A stretch of 64,000 bases of DNA. Origin: an uncultured Bacteroidales bacterium. GTDB taxonomy: Bacteria > Bacteroidota > Bacteroidia > Bacteroidales > JAUNSR01. Below the pieces are notes generated by a model that was given only the letters and a program-made list of their open reading frames with translations, made no database searches and was not told the origin of the DNA. Below are positions 51,901 to 62,513 of this stretch, piece after piece; positions within the stretch are counted from its first letter, which is position 1; every line of letters begins with the position of its first letter. A program made the translations under genes and the position numbers. The DNA lies in NCBI GenBank assembly GCA_947074145.1, contig CAMTOJ010000001.1, positions 62,001 to 126,000 of the forward strand, in the 5' to 3' direction.

Positions 51901-52497
51901 TTACTCTTTATGTCTTTTCTGCAACTCCACTGCAAGATCTTCAATTGTATGATCTTTTGAAGTCAATAAAACGATAAGATGATATATCAAATCTGAGGCT
52001 TCATATATAAATCCTTCATCTGTACCATTGGTTGCTTCAATAACAGTTTCTACTGCCTCTTCACCCACTTTCTGAGCCATTCGGTTCACTCCTTTTTTAA
52101 ATAAAGAAGTAGTATATGAACCCTCAGGCATCTCTTTATAACGTTTTGTTATAAAATCCTGAAGATATTTCAAGAAATAGATATCACTTACATTTTTCTC
52201 GTTGAAACATGTATCTTCTCCCGTATGACATACAGGACCTACTGGATTTACTTTAATAAGCAAAGTGTCGTTATCACAATCTTTAGATATAGAAACTACA
52301 TTTAGAAAATTGCCACTCTCTTCACCCTTTGTCCAAAGTCTGTTTTTGGTTCTTGAAAAAAAAGTTACTTTTCCTATCTCCTGTGTCTTTTCAAAAGCAG
52401 CCTGATTCATAAAACCAAGCATAAGAACTTTTTGTGTGATATTATCTTGTATTATAGCAGGAACTAATCCGTCCATTTTGTCAAAATCTAAATTCAT
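51901..52497 (-). CDS. hisIE: Bifunctional phosphoribosyl-AMP cyclohydrolase/phosphoribosyl-ATP pyrophosphatase
   Basis: VLMLGFMNQAAFEKT...FFSRTKNRLWTKGEESGNFL...GPVCHTGEDTCF; VGEEAVETVIEA. Confidence 0.96.
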   Translation of the reverse strand: MNLDFDKMDGLVPAIIQDNITQKVLMLGFMNQAAFEKTQEIGKVTFFSRTKNRLWTKGEESGNFLNVVSISKDCDNDTLLIKVNPVGPVCHTGEDTCFNEKNVSDIYFLKYLQDFITKRYKEMPEGSYTTSLFKKGVNRMAQKVGEEAVETVIEATNGTDEGFIYEASDLIYHLIVLLTSKDHTIEDLAVELQKRHKE

Positions 52498-52552
52498 AAG
52501 TAATTATATATTTTATCAGATTATTATTTAATCAAATTCAATTATTGAAATT

Positions 52553-53308
52553 TTATATACGAATAGGAATCCCTTGTTTTGCAAGATACTCCTTTAATTC
52601 ATTAATAGGAATCTCTCCGAAATGAAACACACTTGCAGCCAAAGCCGCATCGGCATGTCCAAGTTCAAAAGCATCCTTGAAATGCTCTTTTGTACCTGCT
52701 CCACCGGAAGCGATAACCGGAATAGTTAACATTTTGTTCAATTCAAAAAGTGCTTCATTTGCATATCCTGTCTTTACTCCGTCATGTGTCATACTTGTAA
52801 AAAGTATTTCACCTGCACCTCTTTCCTGAGCTTCCTTGGCCCATTCATAAAGTTTTCTTTCTGTTTTTATTCTTCCCCCATTTAGATAACAAAGCCAATC
52901 ATTATCCTCAAAATTCGCATCAATTGCAACTACACATACTTGTGCGCCAAAGTTTGAAGCTATTTGATTTATAAGATTAGGATCTCTTAAAGCTGAAGAA
53001 TTGATTGATACCTTATCGGCTCCTGCATTCAAAAGACGATCTACATCCTCAAGAGCATTTATTCCTCCTCCAACTGTAAATGGTATATTTACCTGAGCTG
53101 CCACTTTCTTTACAAGTTCTGTAAAAGTTTTTCTTCCCTCGTGCGACGCTGTAATATCCAGGTAAACCAACTCATCAGCTCCCTGCATACTATATTGTCT
53201 ACCTAATTCAACAGGGTCTCCTGCATCACGAAAGTTTACAAAATTTACCCCTTTTACGGTTTTCCCATCTTTTATATCAAGACATGGAATTATTCTTTTT
53301 GCAAGCAT
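52553..53308 (-). CDS. hisF: Imidazole glycerol phosphate synthase cyclase subunit
   Basis: [57 protein letters not shown]. Confidence 0.97.
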   Translation of the reverse strand: MLAKRIIPCLDIKDGKTVKGVNFVNFRDAGDPVELGRQYSMQGADELVYLDITASHEGRKTFTELVKKVAAQVNIPFTVGGGINALEDVDRLLNAGADKVSINSSALRDPNLINQIASNFGAQVCVVAIDANFEDNDWLCYLNGGRIKTERKLYEWAKEAQERGAGEILFTSMTHDGVKTGYANEALFELNKMLTIPVIASGGAGTKEHFKDAFELGHADAALAASVFHFGEIPINELKEYLAKQGIPIRI

Positions 53309-53323
53309 GGTTAATCGTTCTTA

Positions 53324-54043
53324 TTATAAGAATTTTTGCAAATCCTTAAGTTTTATGTATCCTTCATATATAGCTTTTCCGAAAATTACTGCCGGAATGC
53401 CATTCTCCTCCAGAATCTCGATATCTCTTATATTACTGATTCCTCCCGAAGCTATCAGATATATATCTGGAAACATTTGAAGCATCTCTTTATATAGAAT
53501 CAAAGATGGACCCTGAAGCATACCATCTTTGCTGATATCTGTACTAATCACTTTTCTTATACCTCTGTCAAAATAATTTTTGATAAACTTATCCCAATGA
53601 AGATCGGATCTCTCAAGCCATCCGCTAACTGATATATTTTTCCCTTTAACATCGGCTCCAAGAATAATTTTATTGTGTCCGTATTTCATAATCCAACTTG
53701 TAAATATCTCTGAATTTTTCACTGCAATACTTCCACCGGTTATCATATCGGCTCCACTACCAAAAGCGATATCAAGATCCTTATCACTTTTCAGACCACC
53801 ACCAAAATCAATGGTTAATGATGTATTGTTGGCAATCTTCTCAAGCACTTTCCAATTCACTATATGGCTTGCTTTTGCCCCATCAAGATCAACTAAGTGC
53901 AATCGTTTAATTCCATTGAATTCAAACTCCTTTGCTACTTCAAGCGGATCTTCATTATATATCTTCTTTGTTGAATAATCTCCCTGGGAAAGTCTTACAC
54001 ATTTTCCCTCTATTATATCAATTGCCGGAATTATCTCTATCAT
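53324..54043 (-). CDS. hisA: Phosphoribosylformimino-5-aminoimidazole carboxamide ribotide isomerase
   Basis: [24 protein letters not shown]...[11 protein letters not shown]...[12 protein letters not shown]...[14 protein letters not shown]. Confidence 0.96.
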   Translation of the reverse strand: MIEIIPAIDIIEGKCVRLSQGDYSTKKIYNEDPLEVAKEFEFNGIKRLHLVDLDGAKASHIVNWKVLEKIANNTSLTIDFGGGLKSDKDLDIAFGSGADMITGGSIAVKNSEIFTSWIMKYGHNKIILGADVKGKNISVSGWLERSDLHWDKFIKNYFDRGIRKVISTDISKDGMLQGPSLILYKEMLQMFPDIYLIASGGISNIRDIEILEENGIPAVIFGKAIYEGYIKLKDLQKFL

Positions 54044-54049
54044 TAAAAT

Positions 54050-54640
54050 CTACTTTAAATTGATGAAGTTTTTCAAAATACTTTCCCCTACATCTCCACT
54101 CTTTTCTGCGTGAAACTGAGTAGCATAGAAGTTTCTTTTATTTAATGCAGCACTAAATGGTTCAATATAATCAGTACTGGCTATTGTAAACTCATTGACC
54201 GGGACATAGAAACTGTGTACATAGTAAACAAATTTTCCCTCATGTTCCCTTGTTATTATACTCTCTTTCTCTATTCTCAGATTATTCCACCCCATATGTG
54301 GAATCTTATTTATACCGTCAGGTTTAAAACCTTTAACAGGTGCATCAAAAATACCAAGGCAATCAACATCTCCCTCCTCTGAATTGGCACACATAAGTTG
54401 CATTCCTATGCAAATACCTAATACAGGTTGCTTTAGATCTTTAATCAATAGATCCAGTTTATGATGCTTCAGGTATTCCATTGTGGATTTTGCTTCTCCT
54501 ACTCCGGGGAAAATCACCTTGTCAGCCTTTGCTATCATCTCCTTATCATCAGTAACAATAGCATCGACCCCTATTCTTTTCATTGCACAGTCAACTGAAT
54601 AAATATTTCCTGCATTATACTTTATTATTGCAACTTTCAT
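54050..54640 (-). CDS. hisH: Imidazole glycerol phosphate synthase amidotransferase subunit
   Basis: AIIKYNAGNIYSVDCAMKRIG; PVLGICIGMQLMC; ATQFHAEKSG. Confidence 0.96.
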   Translation of the reverse strand: MKVAIIKYNAGNIYSVDCAMKRIGVDAIVTDDKEMIAKADKVIFPGVGEAKSTMEYLKHHKLDLLIKDLKQPVLGICIGMQLMCANSEEGDVDCLGIFDAPVKGFKPDGINKIPHMGWNNLRIEKESIITREHEGKFVYYVHSFYVPVNEFTIASTDYIEPFSAALNKRNFYATQFHAEKSGDVGESILKNFINLK

Positions 54641-54750
54641 ATTGTTTGATTACTTACTTTTTCAGTCTTTCTTAACACCTTTATTTGCTGTATAAAACAG
54701 TTTATTTATTATGTGTTTATTAAAATTTACAAAGAATAATTTAACTGCCG

Positions 54751-54758
54751 CAAATATA
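54751..54758 (-). promoter_or_regulatory. Candidate -7 box for the hisH-A-F-IE transcript
   Basis: Minus strand TATATTTG (TAnnTTTG) about 110 nt upstream of the hisH start. Confidence 0.45.
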
Positions 54759-54870
54759 ACTAATTACTAATAAAATCCCCCTTTTTAGTTACATAAATGC
54801 CTTTATACAGCATTTAAATTGTCATTTTATAATATAGGAAACTTTTGCTATTCGGTTTCTTATAAAATAA

Positions 54871-54905
54871 ATAGGGTGTTGCAAGTTCTAATTCTGCAAC
54901 ACCCC
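54871..54905. terminator. Hairpin downstream of the carbohydrate-binding protein gene
   Basis: agggtgttgca...tgcaacacccc. Confidence 0.65.
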
Positions 54906-54939
54906 GTATTCTTTAAATATTATTTCTTAAAATAATTAT

Positions 54940-56496
54940 TTACATCTCTATAAGCATTTTATTAATGGTTGTTGTTGTAAATAATTTCCCATTTGAATAA
55001 ATACCATTCTCATTTAAGCCATAAAAATATTCACCATTTAATATATTACCACCTGTATATATATTTATCTGTTTATTCAGCAAAAGCTGTGGCGAAGAAA
55101 TCAATGTATTATTTGAATATCCTATTTCATCAGGGATAATGAAAGTTATAATATCATAATTCGATTCATCTCTGATGCTAAATATATCTCCTTTGTTAAA
55201 TTGTTGAGTCAAAAGCAATGATGGTTGTGTTGAAACATTTTGGTTTGGTTTCGTTGTAGATGTTCCAATTCCCACAAAAATTCCACCTGTAACCTTAAAT
55301 GTATTTGTGCCACAATCAAAACCGCATTCTGATTCTCCAGCTCCAATTGCAATAATCTTACCACCGTTTATTGTGATTTTTCCATTACTGTCGATCCCAT
55401 CATTTCCGGTACTTAAGGAATAGATTTTGCCCCCATAAAAAGTCATATCAGTTCCTGAATTTAGTCCATTATCGAATACTTCAACAACAATCTCACCATC
55501 ATATATATTCATCGCTTTTTTACTCTCAATCCCCTCATTTTCCTCCTTATCGGCCAGAATTTTTACTTTACCGGCAGTCATTGTATAATCACCAATACTT
55601 CTTATCCCTTTTCCGTTAATCAGATTAACTTTTATATCAATATCTCCTCCATTAACAATAATATCCGGTTTGATTTTAGAGGATGTACCTCGATAAGATG
55701 TTGCCAGTCCTTTATCGTCACATTCAATCTTGATAGTACCACCATTGATTATAATTCTTCCGGCCTCACATTCTACACCGTCGCTTTTTGCTTTTATTTC
55801 AAGGTTTCCGTCCTCTATAGCAACCTCGTCATTAGCATGAATACCATCTGTAAAGGCATCGAGAAATATATTCCCATCAATAATACTAACATAAGCATCA
55901 CTACATATTGAATGACTACTATTACTTTTTATGGTCAGCGTAGCAAGTGAATCCCCTCCAATAATAATTTTTCCTTCAGCAAACATGCATCCCTTTTGAT
56001 CTTCAATAGGATCTTCGGGTGCCTGATAAGAATATGCATCTTCAAAAATATTTTTACTTCTACCAAACATATACATATATGCCCTTTTCTTTGACTGTAT
56101 GTTAATTGCCGGCCCCCTCTGATTTTTAATCTCAATCTGATTGAATACAAGATTAAAATCGTGTGCACTATATACTTTAAACATACCGTCATCAGTTTTT
56201 CCTGAAATTACATACTCTATGGTATCGTTAATTATCGAATTAATGATGACATCATTTCCTTTAATGGATACAGATACACTATCATCCGTAATATATTTTT
56301 TTACCGATATTGTATCCGCCCAATCTATATAAATCACTTTTGTAGAATCTAATAAGGGAACATATGAGCTTTTATCATGTTCCAAAGGATCTTTATTGGA
56401 TTCCTCTTTTTCATCATCAGCAAATGGGTCACTAAGACACGAAGTTATCGTCAGAGCCATCACAATGAATGGCAATATGTTTTTGAATTTCATCAT
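54940..56496 (-). CDS. Carbohydrate-binding-domain (Cthe_2159-like, beta-helix) lipoprotein
   Basis: TSCLSDP lipobox; repeated INGGTIKI / VNGGDIDI / YDGEIVVEV / YGGKIYSLSTGNDGIDSNGKITINGGKIIAIGAGESECGFDC. Confidence 0.82.
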   Translation of the reverse strand: MMKFKNILPFIVMALTITSCLSDPFADDEKEESNKDPLEHDKSSYVPLLDSTKVIYIDWADTISVKKYITDDSVSVSIKGNDVIINSIINDTIEYVISGKTDDGMFKVYSAHDFNLVFNQIEIKNQRGPAINIQSKKRAYMYMFGRSKNIFEDAYSYQAPEDPIEDQKGCMFAEGKIIIGGDSLATLTIKSNSSHSICSDAYVSIIDGNIFLDAFTDGIHANDEVAIEDGNLEIKAKSDGVECEAGRIIINGGTIKIECDDKGLATSYRGTSSKIKPDIIVNGGDIDIKVNLINGKGIRSIGDYTMTAGKVKILADKEENEGIESKKAMNIYDGEIVVEVFDNGLNSGTDMTFYGGKIYSLSTGNDGIDSNGKITINGGKIIAIGAGESECGFDCGTNTFKVTGGIFVGIGTSTTKPNQNVSTQPSLLLTQQFNKGDIFSIRDESNYDIITFIIPDEIGYSNNTLISSPQLLLNKQINIYTGGNILNGEYFYGLNENGIYSNGKLFTTTTINKMLIEM

Positions 56497-56519
56497 ATGA
56501 TAAGTGATTTATAAATTTA

Positions 56520-57200
56520 TTATAATTTGAAATTATATCCAATACATATACAATGCTCTATATCACCTTCTTCGGGTATTGCATAGTCGGTATACCGGTA
56601 AGAAACTGACAAAGAGTTCTTTTTATTTAATTTGTATAACGTTCCTGCTTCGTAACGTAATCTGTCAATGTAATCTTTTCTTGGATCATTGAGTGTATTA
56701 TACATCTCTGCAGCAATAAAGGGTTCAAATGGAGATTTTCGGATATTATAATCAATCTCAAATTTACTCCTTAGTATAAACTTCGGATTAGCTCTTTTAG
56801 CTGTTTCCTTCACTCCAACACGATAAGTACTCTGGAAACGTTCACGTAAAGAGAATTTTAATCTGTTGTATTTATAACTACCCGTAAGATATCCCATGTA
56901 TCTGTGACGCTCTTCCCAACCTTTTTTATCATGATTGAAACGGATATAATTGTATGATGCTCCAACCTTAATATATTGATTAAAACGATAGCTCAAATCA
57001 CCACCGAATGCAAATCGGTCAACCTCTTTCAAGTCTTCTCTTTGTCGCCATTCAGCCGAAAGGGAGGCATCAAGTTTTTTGAAAAACCTTTTGGAAATCT
57101 CTGCCTCTAATACAGATCCAATATTCGATGATTGTGAAAAAGCAGTAGTCGATATGCAGCAAATTAATGCGGCAAGATAATTCTTTATATTAATTCTCAT
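56520..57200 (-). CDS. DUF2490-like outer-membrane beta-barrel protein
   Basis: Signal peptide; EAEISKRFFKKLDASLSAEWRQREDLKEVDRFAFGGDLSYRFNQYIKVGASYNYIRF...; C-terminal ...CIGYNFKL. Confidence 0.8.
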   Translation of the reverse strand: MRINIKNYLAALICCISTTAFSQSSNIGSVLEAEISKRFFKKLDASLSAEWRQREDLKEVDRFAFGGDLSYRFNQYIKVGASYNYIRFNHDKKGWEERHRYMGYLTGSYKYNRLKFSLRERFQSTYRVGVKETAKRANPKFILRSKFEIDYNIRKSPFEPFIAAEMYNTLNDPRKDYIDRLRYEAGTLYKLNKKNSLSVSYRYTDYAIPEEGDIEHCICIGYNFKL

Positions 57201-57290
57201 GTCTTTTCCTTTTTATTGCATCTTATGTGACAAAAGTTTATGTAAAGAATATACCTCCTTACATAAACTTTAATCTCATTCTTTAATATT

Positions 57291-57983
57291 TTATTCTCCC
57301 TCTCTTGGAAACTTGGTAGTTAGATCTACACTATTAATCTCCATCGCATCGGAATTATAATAAACTTTTATAAACGCTGCATCTCTTATAAAATCGACAT
57401 GTCCTATCTCAATTTTCTGAATATCAACTCCAATTCTTTTTCTTAGATCTTCTAATAACTCTTCTCTCCTGTCTGGTGTTATAAGATGAATTTTATCATA
57501 TAAAACAAGCTTACTTGATGTATGCTTAAGATATCTTTCGCTCTCAAGAGCCCAAGTTGCTAAGATAAATATCGCATTTACCACAAAAAGTTCCACATAA
57601 CTGACCTGAATAGAGAGAGCGTTGATTACTGAAATTGCAGTAATAACAAATAAATAGGTCATCTCTCTGATTGGAACAGATTCTGTTCTGTACCTTATAA
57701 TACCAAAGATTGCAAATACTCCAAGAGCAAATCCAATTTTAAGTTTGACACTCCCCAATAAAAATATAAGGAAATATATACTTAAACTTATAAGAGTAAA
57801 CGTAAAATAATAATCACGTCTTTTACACTTAGGATAATAAAAGCAACTTATAATTATTCCCGCTACTATTGTGTTTACTGCAAAGCGAAAAAGCATCTGC
57901 CATAAACTTTCACCATCTAATACAGGTGTTCCGAAGAGCATTGGTCCCTGTTCTTCTAAAATTTCAGTCAATTGATCCATCAT
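57291..57983 (-). CDS. DUF4956 membrane protein
   Basis: Several TM segments then GVFAIFGIIRYRTESVPIREMTYLFVITAISVINAL, characteristic of DUF4956. Confidence 0.88.
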   Translation of the reverse strand: MMDQLTEILEEQGPMLFGTPVLDGESLWQMLFRFAVNTIVAGIIISCFYYPKCKRRDYYFTFTLISLSIYFLIFLLGSVKLKIGFALGVFAIFGIIRYRTESVPIREMTYLFVITAISVINALSIQVSYVELFVVNAIFILATWALESERYLKHTSSKLVLYDKIHLITPDRREELLEDLRKRIGVDIQKIEIGHVDFIRDAAFIKVYYNSDAMEINSVDLTTKFPREGE

Positions 57984-58040
57984 TTCTTTTTGATCTTTAT
58001 AAATAAGTATAATGTGTTTTATAGATTCAGAATCTATATA

Positions 58041-58829
58041 TTAGATTTTTTGTAAAAATTTGTTCTGGTACTTTGATAACTTTTCAAGGAATATAAAATT
58101 CTTCTTGAATCGATTTTTCTTTATATCCGGATTAGTTAATGCCGCTCCTATACAATATTTACTGAAACTTTGTTTTTGGATGCTATAATCCGGTAAAATA
58201 CTTTTTAGAGGTGAGGGTTGATTGCCATCTTGTTTCAATTCTATCACGACTAAATTGTTAATCTTTACTTTAGATCCTGATATAAAGTTATTGAAACTGA
58301 GATTCATATCAATTGTCAATCTCTCTGTCTTATCTTTATTTACCATCGTGATTCGGTCAAAATTATTCTCTAAATGAGGAACTAAGTCATCACTTGAATA
58401 TAGAGCTGTATTTTCAAGAAATTCCACGGCATTGCCGGCATAAAGATAATTTTCGGCTTCTGCTTCTACTCGAATTCGTTTTTTTGCAGTTCGGCCTTTA
58501 TTGTTTTTCAATTTGACTTCAAGAAAACACTCTCTGCTTTCAGTGTATTCTCTCATCCTAACTTTTTTCCTTGTTTTTCTCCCATTATGATGATTTAGAT
58601 ACATATCATATGCACCTGTGTCATAATATATTGTGTGATAAAAGCCGTAGCGTCGGCCTTCAATATCTTGAAGAAAATAATTTTGTTTTAAGAATGGAAT
58701 AAGACGAAGAAAATTGTCATAGGATGTTACAAATTTTGTATCTATCCTATTCATCAACCTCACACTATCCATCTCCTGCAATGAAATTGGAAAGAAATCC
58801 TCTAATAGTCGATCTAATGTGTTTTCCAT
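58041..58829 (-). CDS. VTC/polyphosphate polymerase-domain protein
   Basis: MNRIDTKFVTSYDNF...YHTIYYDTGAYDMYLNHHNGRKTRKKVRMREYTESRECFLEVKLKNNKGRTAKKRI: TTM/VTC tunnel-fold basic and acidic strand motifs. Confidence 0.87.
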   Translation of the reverse strand: MENTLDRLLEDFFPISLQEMDSVRLMNRIDTKFVTSYDNFLRLIPFLKQNYFLQDIEGRRYGFYHTIYYDTGAYDMYLNHHNGRKTRKKVRMREYTESRECFLEVKLKNNKGRTAKKRIRVEAEAENYLYAGNAVEFLENTALYSSDDLVPHLENNFDRITMVNKDKTERLTIDMNLSFNNFISGSKVKINNLVVIELKQDGNQPSPLKSILPDYSIQKQSFSKYCIGAALTNPDIKKNRFKKNFIFLEKLSKYQNKFLQKI

Positions 58830-58962
58830 AATCTATAATTGTTTTGTAAATAAAACATAAATAATCCATATGCTCAAAACATAAATGTTTAAAAGTGTAT
58901 AATTAATACTTTTAATACGTGTTTTAGTAAAAAAATGTGTCAATAATTGGGGAATACTATAA

Positions 58963-60144
58963 TTAATCTACCTGTTTAATATTCGCATAGTTTATCAGGG
59001 TATTTGCAATTGAAGGATATTTCCATGTCAATCTCTCTCTTTGAAATATACAGAAATTCTCACCACCTTTTTCTTCTCCCATATTATCCCACCATGCACA
59101 AACGATACCGTTCCTTGATGCTTCTTTCACATAGTGTGTTGCCTGAGCTACTCGCTGTTCTGTATTTTCAAGATTAGAAGTACCCCACTCGCCTAAAATT
59201 ACACCTACACCTTTTTTTGTAAATTTATTTGCCAAACACTCCATTGTGTTGGTTATTTCATATTTATCCTCTTCAGTAAACTCACTCTGCTCTCCGGTAA
59301 GGCTCATTCCATTTGGAGCATAATAATGCACCGATAATAATATTCTGTTGTCATATTCAGAATTATCATTTGGAAGTTTAAAATCATCAGCGAGAGCATA
59401 CTGTATATTTGCAGCTATGGAAGGAACTAATAAAAATCGCTTACTATTATTTCCTCCTGTCTCCCTTACGGCATCCACAAATACCTGATTAGCATCATTT
59501 AGATTAATTATAATATTCCGACATGCCGGATTCCATTCTTCATAATAAAAAGGATTGGCTGTATTACCGTTGATAGTTTCCCCTTTTTCGGGACGAGGTT
59601 CATTAAGTCCCTCAAATATCACATGATGATCATAATCCTTAAAACACTCTGCTACTTGTTTCCAGATTGTTGACAGATAAACTCTTGATTGAGCTCTATA
59701 TTTAGTACCCATATCATAAAACTTATTATTATCATCGTTTGGATTATTATCGTGATGGCTATTTATTATTACATACATACCCTCACTTATACAGTAATCA
59801 ACAACCTCTTTATATCTTGAAAGCAATTCATTAGATATTTGCAATTGATCATCACAAGTCCCGGAATAAGATATTGGTAATCTCACAAGATTGAACCCTT
59901 TCTCTTTTAACTTCTTTATCATCTGATGTGTTGTTTTTGGTGCCCCCCAATTTGTTTCAGATTGTCCATCTAAAGCCGCATCAAACGTATTACCCAAGTT
60001 CCAGCCCGCTTTCATATCTGTCATCAGATCAAATACAGATATATCCCATGTATCCTCAGACACAGAATCTTCATTTTTATTTTTTCCATTTGTACACGAT
60101 AGAAGTATCACAGATAATGATAAACTTAAAAACACATTTTTCAT
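58963..60144 (-). CDS. Glycoside hydrolase family 5 (endoglucanase-like) lipoprotein
   Basis: VILLSCTNG lipobox; AGWNLGNTFDA, NLVRLPISYSG, YVIINSHHDN, VIFEGLNEPRP, GVILGEWGTSN. Start reset to MKNVFLSL. Confidence 0.92.
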   Translation of the reverse strand: MKNVFLSLSLSVILLSCTNGKNKNEDSVSEDTWDISVFDLMTDMKAGWNLGNTFDAALDGQSETNWGAPKTTHQMIKKLKEKGFNLVRLPISYSGTCDDQLQISNELLSRYKEVVDYCISEGMYVIINSHHDNNPNDDNNKFYDMGTKYRAQSRVYLSTIWKQVAECFKDYDHHVIFEGLNEPRPEKGETINGNTANPFYYEEWNPACRNIIINLNDANQVFVDAVRETGGNNSKRFLLVPSIAANIQYALADDFKLPNDNSEYDNRILLSVHYYAPNGMSLTGEQSEFTEEDKYEITNTMECLANKFTKKGVGVILGEWGTSNLENTEQRVAQATHYVKEASRNGIVCAWWDNMGEEKGGENFCIFQRERLTWKYPSIANTLINYANIKQVD

Positions 60145-60495
60145 ATTCCAGTTATATATTAAATTTTTAGATAAGGCATAGTAACGAAACCTGTTCAATT
60201 TTTTTTGTTTACAATTAAACACTTATAAATTGATTAATATCATATAGTAAAAATATGATAAATTTATAATCGTTGACATGATAATCTTATAAAAATAGTT
60301 GGACTCACCTGAATATCAGACAAATCTACATTTTTGTACTTTTTAATTAAAATTACATCTTAAATGTAGTTTTTTCACACCTAAATTCCTAACCCCCTAA
60401 TATATAAACACTTATATTTTTGACACAAATATTGAAACTATTATTGCGATAATTGCTTTTTGATGTTTTTTTTGAAAACGGATTATATAGTATAA

Positions 60496-61494
60496 CACCT
60501 CCTTCTTCAAGGCAAAAAACACAAAGGTGGCGAAGCAGAAGGCTGGAGTTGCGTAAATGGTGACCCTTACGAAGTGGTTTACGACCCTAACGAAATGGTT
60601 GTGATGGCTAATAAATATATTCCACCATTCCTGGCTCAACAAACAAATGTTATTATCCCTACCGAAGATGGTAAATACACTGCAAGCAATATCGTAATTA
60701 GTCGCAATGCTGATTATTATATGCCTGTAGATGTAACAGCCACATCGGCAGAGTTCTCTTACAAACCTTCTGTTTATGCGAACTCGCTTGGTGGATGGGA
60801 AGCAATGATGTTGCCTTTTGCATCAGATAACGTTTCGTCAACATCAAAAAAATTAATTAAACCATATACTACAACCGCAGATGGGGATTTTGTAGTGAAA
60901 TATGCATCTGACAATGGTGCCAAAATTGAGTTCGCTCTACCTGAAACAGATATTATTAACGCTCATGAACCATTTATAATCGCTATTCCTGAAACTATGA
61001 GTGGCGATGAAATAAAATTTGGAGCATCAGATGTTTTAATTGGTTCAACAACTCAAAAAACTGTTTCGGGTACATTAAACGGAACATTTGAAAAGATTCC
61101 TTATTCAGAAAACGACGTACTATATGTTTTAAACAGTACAGGTACTGAATTTGAACTGTTAACCAAAGGTTCAATCGCTCCGTTTGGCGCATTCTTCACT
61201 AAATTGTTGCCTGCAAAAGCTCAAACTTCAGTGTTAGCAATAGCTGAGCCGATAGTAGGAAAAGAGACACCGGGCGATCTGACAAGCATTGGTGAAACAG
61301 ATGCTAAAACAATAAGCATTTATGCTTACGATGGAGATATCTTCATTACAACCGGTGAAGATGAAATCATCACAATTTTCTCATCAATGGGTGCAACAGT
61401 AAAAACTGTTGAATGTAAAGCGGGAGAAACATATAAAATCTCAAATCTCCCACAAGGAATTTATATTGTTAAAGGCAAAAAAATTGTGATCTAA
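60496..61494 (+). pseudogene. 5'-truncated C-terminal remnant of a secreted protein with a T9SS type A-like C-terminal domain
   Basis: Frame stays open upstream of the GTG at 60574 back to a TAA at 60493 without a start codon or signal peptide (HLLLQGKKHKGGEAEGWSCVNGDPYEVVYDPNEMVV...); C-terminus TISIYAYDGDIFITTGEDEIITIFSSMGATVKTVECKAGETYKISNLPQGIYIVKGKKIVI. Confidence 0.7.
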
Positions 61495-61532
61495 TCAACA
61501 ATTAATCTCATATCACTTAATATAAATTGTTT

Positions 61533-61573
61533 AAGAAAGGCGGTACGCGTGAGCGTATCGCCTTTCTTTTTTT
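61533..61573 (+). terminator. Intrinsic terminator after the remnant
   Basis: aagaaaggcggtacgc-gtgag-cgtatcgcctttcttttttt. Confidence 0.8.
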
Positions 61574-61705
61574 ACGATTATTAATCTGCAAGTTTATCTC
61601 AATTTAGGTAGTTGAAGAGACTCCTCTACTAAGTTATGTGGATTGGTATAGTAAAGCCATTAGATTTAAAAGTTTTTTAAGCCTCATAATATTTTCTTAA
61701 TAACA

Positions 61706-61741
61706 GAAAAAGGGTGTCCAAATAAATGAACACCCTTTTTT
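61706..61741 (-). terminator. Terminator after rpsP
   Basis: Minus strand aaaaaagggtgttc...ggacacccttttt. Confidence 0.8.
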
Positions 61742-61762
61742 AATGCTATATAATAAAAATAA

Positions 61763-62296
61763 TTATTCAGCACTTTCAGCAGCAGGAGCCTCTTCAGCAG
61801 GAGCTTCAGCTTCTTTTTCCGCTTCAGCAGCAGCTTTTTCTGCTTTTTTAGCAGCAACAGCTTCAGCTTTAGCAGCGTTTACAGCTTTCTCAGCTTCAAG
61901 ACGAGCTTTAAGATCTGCTAATTTAGCATCACCTAATTTCGCTTTTGTAGCTTCTACTGTAGCTGTTTTGTTCTTCATCCATGCGTCAAACTTAACTTGA
62001 CATTCTTCCATAGAGAAAGCACCCTTTTTCACACCACCAAGAAGATGTTTCATCATGTAAACTCCTTCGTCAGAAAGAATGTTACGTGTTGTGTCTGTTG
62101 GTTGAGCTCCTGTCTGAACCCAATAAAGAGCTCTTTCGAAGTTCAGGTTGATTGTTGCAGGGTTTGTGTTAGGATTGTAAGAACCGATTCTTTCAATAAA
62201 CTTACCATCACGTGGTGCTCTGCTATCTGCAATTACGATTTGATAGAATGCGTAACCTTTACGACCATGACGTTGTAATCTGATCTTTGTAGCCAT
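61763..62296 (-). CDS. rpsP: 30S ribosomal protein S16 with Ala/Lys/Glu-rich C-terminal extension
   Basis: [46 protein letters not shown]; tail [36 protein letters not shown]. Confidence 0.97.
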   Translation of the reverse strand: MATKIRLQRHGRKGYAFYQIVIADSRAPRDGKFIERIGSYNPNTNPATINLNFERALYWVQTGAQPTDTTRNILSDEGVYMMKHLLGGVKKGAFSMEECQVKFDAWMKNKTATVEATKAKLGDAKLADLKARLEAEKAVNAAKAEAVAAKKAEKAAAEAEKEAEAPAEEAPAAESAE

Positions 62297-62513
62297 TTTG
62301 AAAATGTATTAAATGTTTATAATAAAAATTTGCGTTGCAAAGATAGTAATATATTTATTATAATCTGTATTATCATTGCCAATATCTTTAATCAATATCA
62401 GTTTATAATCAAATATTTCATATCTAGATCAAAAAAAGTTGACTTAATGAACAACGTCAGACTCATAACGTTTAATTATTCAGAAATTATTAATTATCGA
62501 TAAAGAAAAAATT

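Noticed and set aside
51901-54640. Broken his operon (no hisGDCB) as an anomaly
   Set aside because: From general knowledge, a separate hisH-A-F-IE cluster is common in Bacteroides-like genomes; not unusual.
54641-54939. His-rich leader peptide before hisH
   Set aside because: Read the minus strand upstream of hisH; found a -7-like box but no ORF with consecutive His codons and no terminator before hisH.
60328-60371. Inverted repeat ctacattt...aaatgtag as a mobile-element end
   Set aside because: Short 8-bp arms in AT-rich sequence, with no transposase or target-site duplication visible.
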